Source: Symsagittifera roscoffensis
Lineage: Eukaryota > Xenacoelomorpha > Acoela > Convolutidae
DNA length: 64,000 bases
Assembly (NCBI RefSeq): GCF_963678635.1
Contig: NC_087066.1
Coordinates: forward strand, 63,928,282-63,992,281
Direction of reading: 5' to 3'
The position numbers and the translations under genes are program-made. The notes beneath the pieces were generated by a model. That model did not search any database and was not told the origin of the DNA. It saw nothing but the letters and a program-made list of their open reading frames with translations. Of this stretch, positions 59,701-64,000 are shown piece by piece (the first letter of the stretch is position 1; each line of letters begins with the position of its first letter).

Positions 59701-60377
59701 TCATGTTAAAATCCTTACAGTCATGATTCGGACCGCATTTAAAAATTTCGGAAAATTTTCTTTCGTGTCGAGAAAAACCGATTTAAAATTTTGATTTTTT
59801 GTCATATTTTCAGCGGAAAAAGAGAGCGAGCAGTCTTATTTTAACCGCTTAAAAGCTTACAATAGCTTAGTTCAAAATGTAAAATATTAATTTTACTTAA
59901 ATAAAGTTAGTTTACTTTGAGTATTTTACGCCTTTTTGGAATCAAAACTTTTTTACAATTCAAAAAACTGGAAAACGTGAATAAAAAGTTTGATTTTTTT
60001 TCTCATTCTCCAACTATTAAGAAAAATGTTTTACGATGAGCTTCGAAAATATCTGATCTCCAGTTTTTTCTTCAGCTCCTTTTATCACACCACGCCAAAA
60101 ATCAACGACAAAAAGTTGAAAATTTTTTGTTGTATTTTTTAAGACCAAGGTCGGAACAGTAACCGGGTATCCTTCTTTTATAAGCAATTAGTTTTGAAAA
60201 AAAAACAAATAGAATTCAACCATATTTTAGCGGAGTATCCTTCTACCTCATTCAAAAACTTACAAACTGACTTGCATCTGCATTTGCTGTCCTGTCTAAT
60301 TTAGTTTGATTTCTTTTCTCCTTTTCTTAAATTAATGTTTGTCATACATCTAACTGTTTTCATATTTTCATTTTCAG
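56708..60377. other. Mostly unassigned intronic-looking sequence
   Basis: A candidate exon at 58486-58543 (acceptor CAATTTTAG, donor GTGAAC) encodes SYPLEPYELIEKLLKFTK, but its phases fit neither neighbour candidate. Inverted arms at about 59190-59241 and 59480-59530 (CAGATACATAGAAG and its complement, GACTGGCGAA and its complement) mark a small inverted-repeat element. Confidence 0.35.
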
Positions 60378-60419
60378 AGCTTCTACTTCGGTTTTGAAAC
60401 AAATTTAGACGGCTTCTCG
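60378..60419 (+). other. Candidate exon (14 codons) of the CUB-domain gene
   Basis: Acceptor TTTTCATTTTCAG ends at 60377, and the exon reads SFYFGFETNLDGFS in phase 0 to TCG|GTGATG. Its phase matches the signal-peptide exon at 52955. It is short, but the polypyrimidine tract is strong. Confidence 0.4.
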
Positions 60420-61159
60420 GTGATGTGGAATTTTTGTTGGCTTGTCTACCAAGAAGTTAACTGTCTTTCTTTTCTTTTTTTTTCTTCAAAATATTGGTAT
60501 AAAAAAATTGAAAATTTCAGCTTAAGTTTTTTTGAAAGAAAGAAGTATTGCCCGGGTCGAGGTCTTAGTTTCAGGTTCAGATTTCAGAAATTTGAATCGA
60601 TGCACATTGGCATCAAACTTTCAAATTCGCAACGCTGGTCAAACATATATGTGTACTTTTAATTGCAGGTTTGCTTATTAAGTTCGGATGCTTGGTATGT
60701 ATAAGCTACGTGTACCTATTTTCCTTCTATACGTGTATGCAGGTCTAACCCAGAGTCATTTTGATTTCTTTTTTGGCCCATCATGCGTTTAATTGGTTTT
60801 TTTTCCAACAGCTCAAAAACCACTCAAATCTTGCTCGATAACCCATCCAAAAACCTCCACAATAAACAAACTACATATGAGCGGTTTTTTCAGGCAAGTT
60901 TTCAGTGGTTCGAGCTGTATATTTATCAAAAAAAAACGCCCAAACCGTTCACTTCTAAAAACATGTATATTAACAAACAAAACAGTTATTCAAGGAATCC
61001 ATATTTAGAAGATTTTAGCAGTCTGAACCCAGAGTTTGGTTGGTTCTTGGTTTAAATTCCCCGCAGTTTTATTTCCCTTAAATCTGTCGATACTCGTGGT
61101 ACGAACAATTTTTTTTTGTAGAAGTACTTTCTGTTGGAATTTTGGTCTAAAAACAGATT

Positions 61160-61820
61160 CATTGGTGCGCAAGGTCTGAGTCCAAAACCATTTAGTCCAC
61201 AAGACCTAATTCCGCTTTTTTCTGGTCAACGCGATCTGAATCCTGATTCATTGCGTCCATACGGTTTGAAACCGGTTTCTTTCAGTCCTTATGGCCTGAA
61301 TCTGAATTCCTGTAGTACACACGGTCTGAGTCCCAATCCCTTCGGTCCACACGGTCTGAAACCGAATTCCTTCGGACAGCACGGTCTGCAACGAGATTCC
61401 TTCGAACAGCACGGTCTGAAACCGGATTCTTTCAGTCCTTACAGTCTGACTGTAGCTATTTCTGGTCCACACGGTCTGAGCATACGATATTCTAGTCCTA
61501 ACGGCCTGAACATACTAAAATTTGGTCTACATGGTCTGAACAAAAAACCACGACCTCTGAACATGGTTCACATGGTCTGAGCACACCTATTTCTGATCCA
61601 GACGGTCTGAGCATACAATATTTTAGTCCTAACGTTCTGAACATACTAAAATTTGGTCTACATGGTCTGAATAAAAAACCACGACCTCTGAACATAGTTC
61701 ACATGGTCTGAGCATAGCTATTTTTGGTCCACGCGGTCTGAGCAAACGATATTCTAGTCCTAACGGTCTGCACATGCTAAATTTTGGAAAATACCGTCTG
61801 AATTAAAAACCACGACCTCA
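61160..61820 (+). repeat. 30-bp minisatellite with a ~110-130-bp higher-order repeat
   Basis: The unit is about (T/C)(A/G)(C/T)GGTCTGA.. every 30 bases. In the open frame 61134-61580 it encodes decapeptides such as GLKPDSFSPY, GLSPNPFGPH and GLKPNSFGQH, at least a dozen times. From about 61478 a four-unit block (GGTCTGAGCATA.. CCTAACGGTCTGAACATACT.. AAAACCACGACCTC) repeats three times. An acceptor-like TTTTTTTTGTAG precedes the open frame in phase 0, but no donor is visible inside it. I treat it as intronic repeat DNA rather than an exon. Confidence 0.75.
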
Positions 61821-62151
61821 ATCCGGATGATGATAAAAAACTTTTGTAAAAAAAATTTAGGCAAATTGAGCATAAGTAGAATATAGACAACTTGTTTTTG
61901 AAGACCAATAGCAACAATAATCCTGAATGATTGCCTGAGTCGAGATAGTAAAAAATTATTGTTTTTGATCGCAGAAGAGGATGAAAACGCAATCCTGATT
62001 CCTCACATAATTTAAACAATGAAATCTCTTAGTTTGAGAAGCTAATAATAGTCTTAATTGTAGTTAAAATATAACTCACAGTTTGTTTCGAACAACTTTA
62101 GCTACAATTTACTGAAATACGAACTCGATTTGATAGCCAGCTTCTTCTTAG

Positions 62152-63772
62152 GCGATTCGTGATGACGTCCAAGTATCTGGGTCGATTGTGACTAAGAACC
62201 GGCTGACGGGAGACATTGCTTACGCAACAGATCTCGACTGTGAGCGCACTCTGCGGTACCCTAGAGGCGGTAAGTTAGAACTACGCACTTTTTTTTGGGC
62301 CGGTAATGTCATCGTTCAGCCCTAAGAATACGGGTCCGGACAATTCTCAAAACAGACCCCGACATTTGGCGATCGAGTGCATCACTGGATCCATAGAATT
62401 TGCTACTTATTCTTAAGTTTGATTGTCAAAATGAAAAAGTATCTGTTACTCTTTATAGTTCTTTTTCGTTTTTCTAACCTGTTACTACAACACACGCGGT
62501 TTTATTTCAGTCAAACAGACGCAATAGGGATCGATGTAAAATTAGTTCTGAATAACTTCTTGAAACCTCGTGGACTGTGAAAAACCGTATTTTTTCTCAG
62601 GTTCGGTTCTGTTCACGTTCAAGTACTTCGACATGGAGTGGACTAATATCATCAGTGATCAGGGGACAGGCGATGAACACTGCAAATATGACTACTTTTC
62701 CATGAATGGGTGAATAGCTACTTGAAAGGCAGACTGCTTGTAACAGAGCAAAGCTTTGAATTTTCGGACTTTACTTCCAGGTGTCTATTATTAAGCTACC
62801 ACTTTTGTTATTTCACATTACATTTGTGGTGTTCCAGTTTGAAATCAAGTTAACATCCAAGATTTCGGGGGGGGGGGGGGGGGGGCAACCATGACACAGT
62901 TTTGTAGAGGAGCTAGTATGCAATAAATCCTAGGATGGCCAAAAGTTTTGTTGAAAAGATAGATTACAGTTATATTTGTGTTTTTGAAAATAGAATATAA
63001 TTATAAATTTTTTAGCTGTTGAGATTTCTTAGAGCTATACTTTTTGGAGCTCTCCTAAAACGTTTAAAAACGTGAGCCTTGTTAAATTTGTAAATAAATT
63101 TATCATTAAAAATTGCATTGGATACTTCTAGAATATGGTGTTCAACCCAAAAATCTGGCCGTCACCAAGGGTGGATTGGCGGGGGGGGGGGGGGGGGGGC
63201 TCAATCAGGGATTCGACCTCTTGTCGACCCAAAGGGTCCACCTTTGTACTATCTTGAGCAAAGGACCCTAAAAATTTTCTAAAGGCGCCTTCGGCACCAA
63301 TATATACTAATTTTGAGCAGGGAGCGCGTGTTTTTTCAAACTTTGGCCTTCGGAGCAGAAATTATGGCCAAAACAGGGTCTTTTTAGTGCTTTGGAAGAG
63401 CTTGAAAAATCAATTTGGTCGATCTAAAAAAAGGCCGACAAAATTTTCGAAATTTAGTTTGAAAAACCGCCCTCAAAAAAATCCTAGATCCGTCTCTGGC
63501 CGTCTCCAAGACGTCTTGTGTTGACCTCTGGAGTATGTGTGTATGTTTGTGTGTGTGTTTGAAGATACAAGTACTGTGGGTACATTCCCGAGAAGACAGT
63601 CTGCATCTACAATGGGGAGGATGGGGGTGAAGTGCCTCTTCATTTCTACAGTGATGACTACTTGGGTCCAAATGGGCCTTTTACGGAGAGATTCAGAGGG
63701 ATCGAGATCAACTTCCAAACGTACACCGACAGTCAGTCTCACTTTAGATATCTTGATATAATCTGTATCTGA
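62152..63772 (+). CDS. CUB-domain protein, three 3' exons
   Basis: Exon 62152-62269 (acceptor CTTCTTCTTAG, donor GCG|GTAAGT) ends in phase 1. Exon 62601-62709 (acceptor TTTTTTCTCAG, donor GG|GTGAAT) accepts phase 1 and ends in phase 2. Exon 63565-63772 accepts phase 2 and ends at TGA 63770. Joined phases are consistent. The protein shows CUB landmarks: DLDCERTLRYPRG, VLFTFKYFDMEW, EHCKYDYFSMNG, KYCGYIPEKTVCIYNG and FTERFRGIEINFQTY, with four cysteines at CUB-like positions. CUB domains are extracellular protein- or glycan-binding modules. With a signal-peptide exon upstream, a secreted or cell-surface protein is likely. The intron 62710-63564 hosts a hAT-like element. More exons may lie upstream or, if the TGA is bypassed by a splice, downstream of the window. 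Confidence 0.7.
62867..62886 (+). repeat. Poly-G run
   Basis: An uninterrupted run of about 20 G lies in the last CUB-gene intron, similar to the G runs next to hAT-like ends. It may be a remnant of such an element and could form a quadruplex. Confidence 0.6.
63166..63498. mobile_element. hAT-like element inside a CUB-gene intron
   Basis: It starts CAAGGGTGGATTGG plus a 20-base G run and ends TCCTAGATCCGTCTCTG (complement CAGAGACGGATCTAGG). Flanking GCCGTCAC (63158-63165) and GCCGTCTC (63499-63506) are an 8-base target duplication with one mismatch. The interior follows the 5577-5955 copy (GGATTCGACC, CCAAAGGGTCCACC, AAAGGCGCC, AATCAATTTGGTCGATCTAA). It ends only 66 bases upstream of the final CUB exon. 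Confidence 0.8.
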
Positions 63773-64000
63773 TTTAGAACCAGATAAATCTGTGCCTTAA
63801 TTACTATTAATGTTAAATAAGGGATTTCAACGACCTTTCATCAACTTATTTCTAAAGGGGGATATTGAAACTGAAATTGATAGATACGCGAGGTGGGAGG
63901 AAAAAGGAAAAAGAGCCGAATGCTGTTAATCTTCTTAAACACTTTGTGGTATAGTAGCTGCAGCTGCAGCCACATTACATTAACCTTGAGGGAGTGACGA
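63773..64000. other. Sequence after the CUB-gene stop
   Basis: No AATAAA is seen; the nearest variant is AATAAG at about 63816. A CTGCAGCTGCAGC palindrome lies near 63958. No further exon is evident. Confidence 0.4.

Noticed and set aside
61498-61695. Minus-strand frames across the minisatellite
   Set aside because: They arise from the 30-base periodicity and have no start or splice context.
63384-63761. Open frames of 74-95 codons over the last exon on both strands
   Set aside because: The CUB reading in the third frame has cysteine spacing, phase continuity and splice sites; the others have none.

Overview
The window is AT-rich animal nuclear DNA, not bacterial DNA. Two host genes with animal signatures (an SLC52-type riboflavin transporter and a split, secreted CUB-domain gene) sit among many layers of interspersed repeats, and some apparent introns are very short (44 and 85 bases). 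I cannot name the species. A small-genome invertebrate lineage with repeat expansion would fit, but that is inference.

Layout. 1-10290: copies of one ~540-bp repeat family (here R1), a four-unit tandem array of a shortened R1, a region seeded with a GGAATCCGC-type motif, a ~1-kb tandem duplication, and two nested inverted-repeat transposons (a hAT-like one and a TA-flanked one). 10291-28979: a complete 18.7-kb LTR retroelement of retrovirus-like organisation. 28980-29735: unassigned. 29742-31196 (minus): intronless SLC52-like gene. 31999-52950: more R1 copies, a Mutator-like 373-bp element with 9-bp target duplications, three tandem duplications, a GA microsatellite and a ~2-kb unassigned block (36970-39000). 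52955-63772: exons of a CUB-domain gene, with a large foldback element, R1, a 30-bp minisatellite and a hAT-like element between them.

The LTR element is the main find. Its order is 5' LTR (410 bp), primer-binding site, ~1.2-kb leader with a duplicated stem-loop, a basic accessory ORF upstream of gag, gag, protease, reverse transcriptase/RNase H, integrase, two small hydrophobic ORFs joined by TAAATG junctions, a Pro/Ser/Thr-rich ORF, an env-like ORF with two C-terminal membrane segments and a PTAP motif in its tail, a 603-codon ORF of unknown function, a consensus intron starting 3 bases after that ORF's stop, a 1.5-kb non-coding tail and the 3' LTR. The two LTRs differ at 8 positions by my count (about 98% identical) and are flanked by GAAG repeats, so the insertion is fairly young. 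Even so, nearly every gene is broken by in-frame stops or frameshifts, and the reverse transcriptase active-site box is destroyed. This copy should therefore be non-autonomous.

Product assignments rest on reading motifs by eye. No database search was possible.
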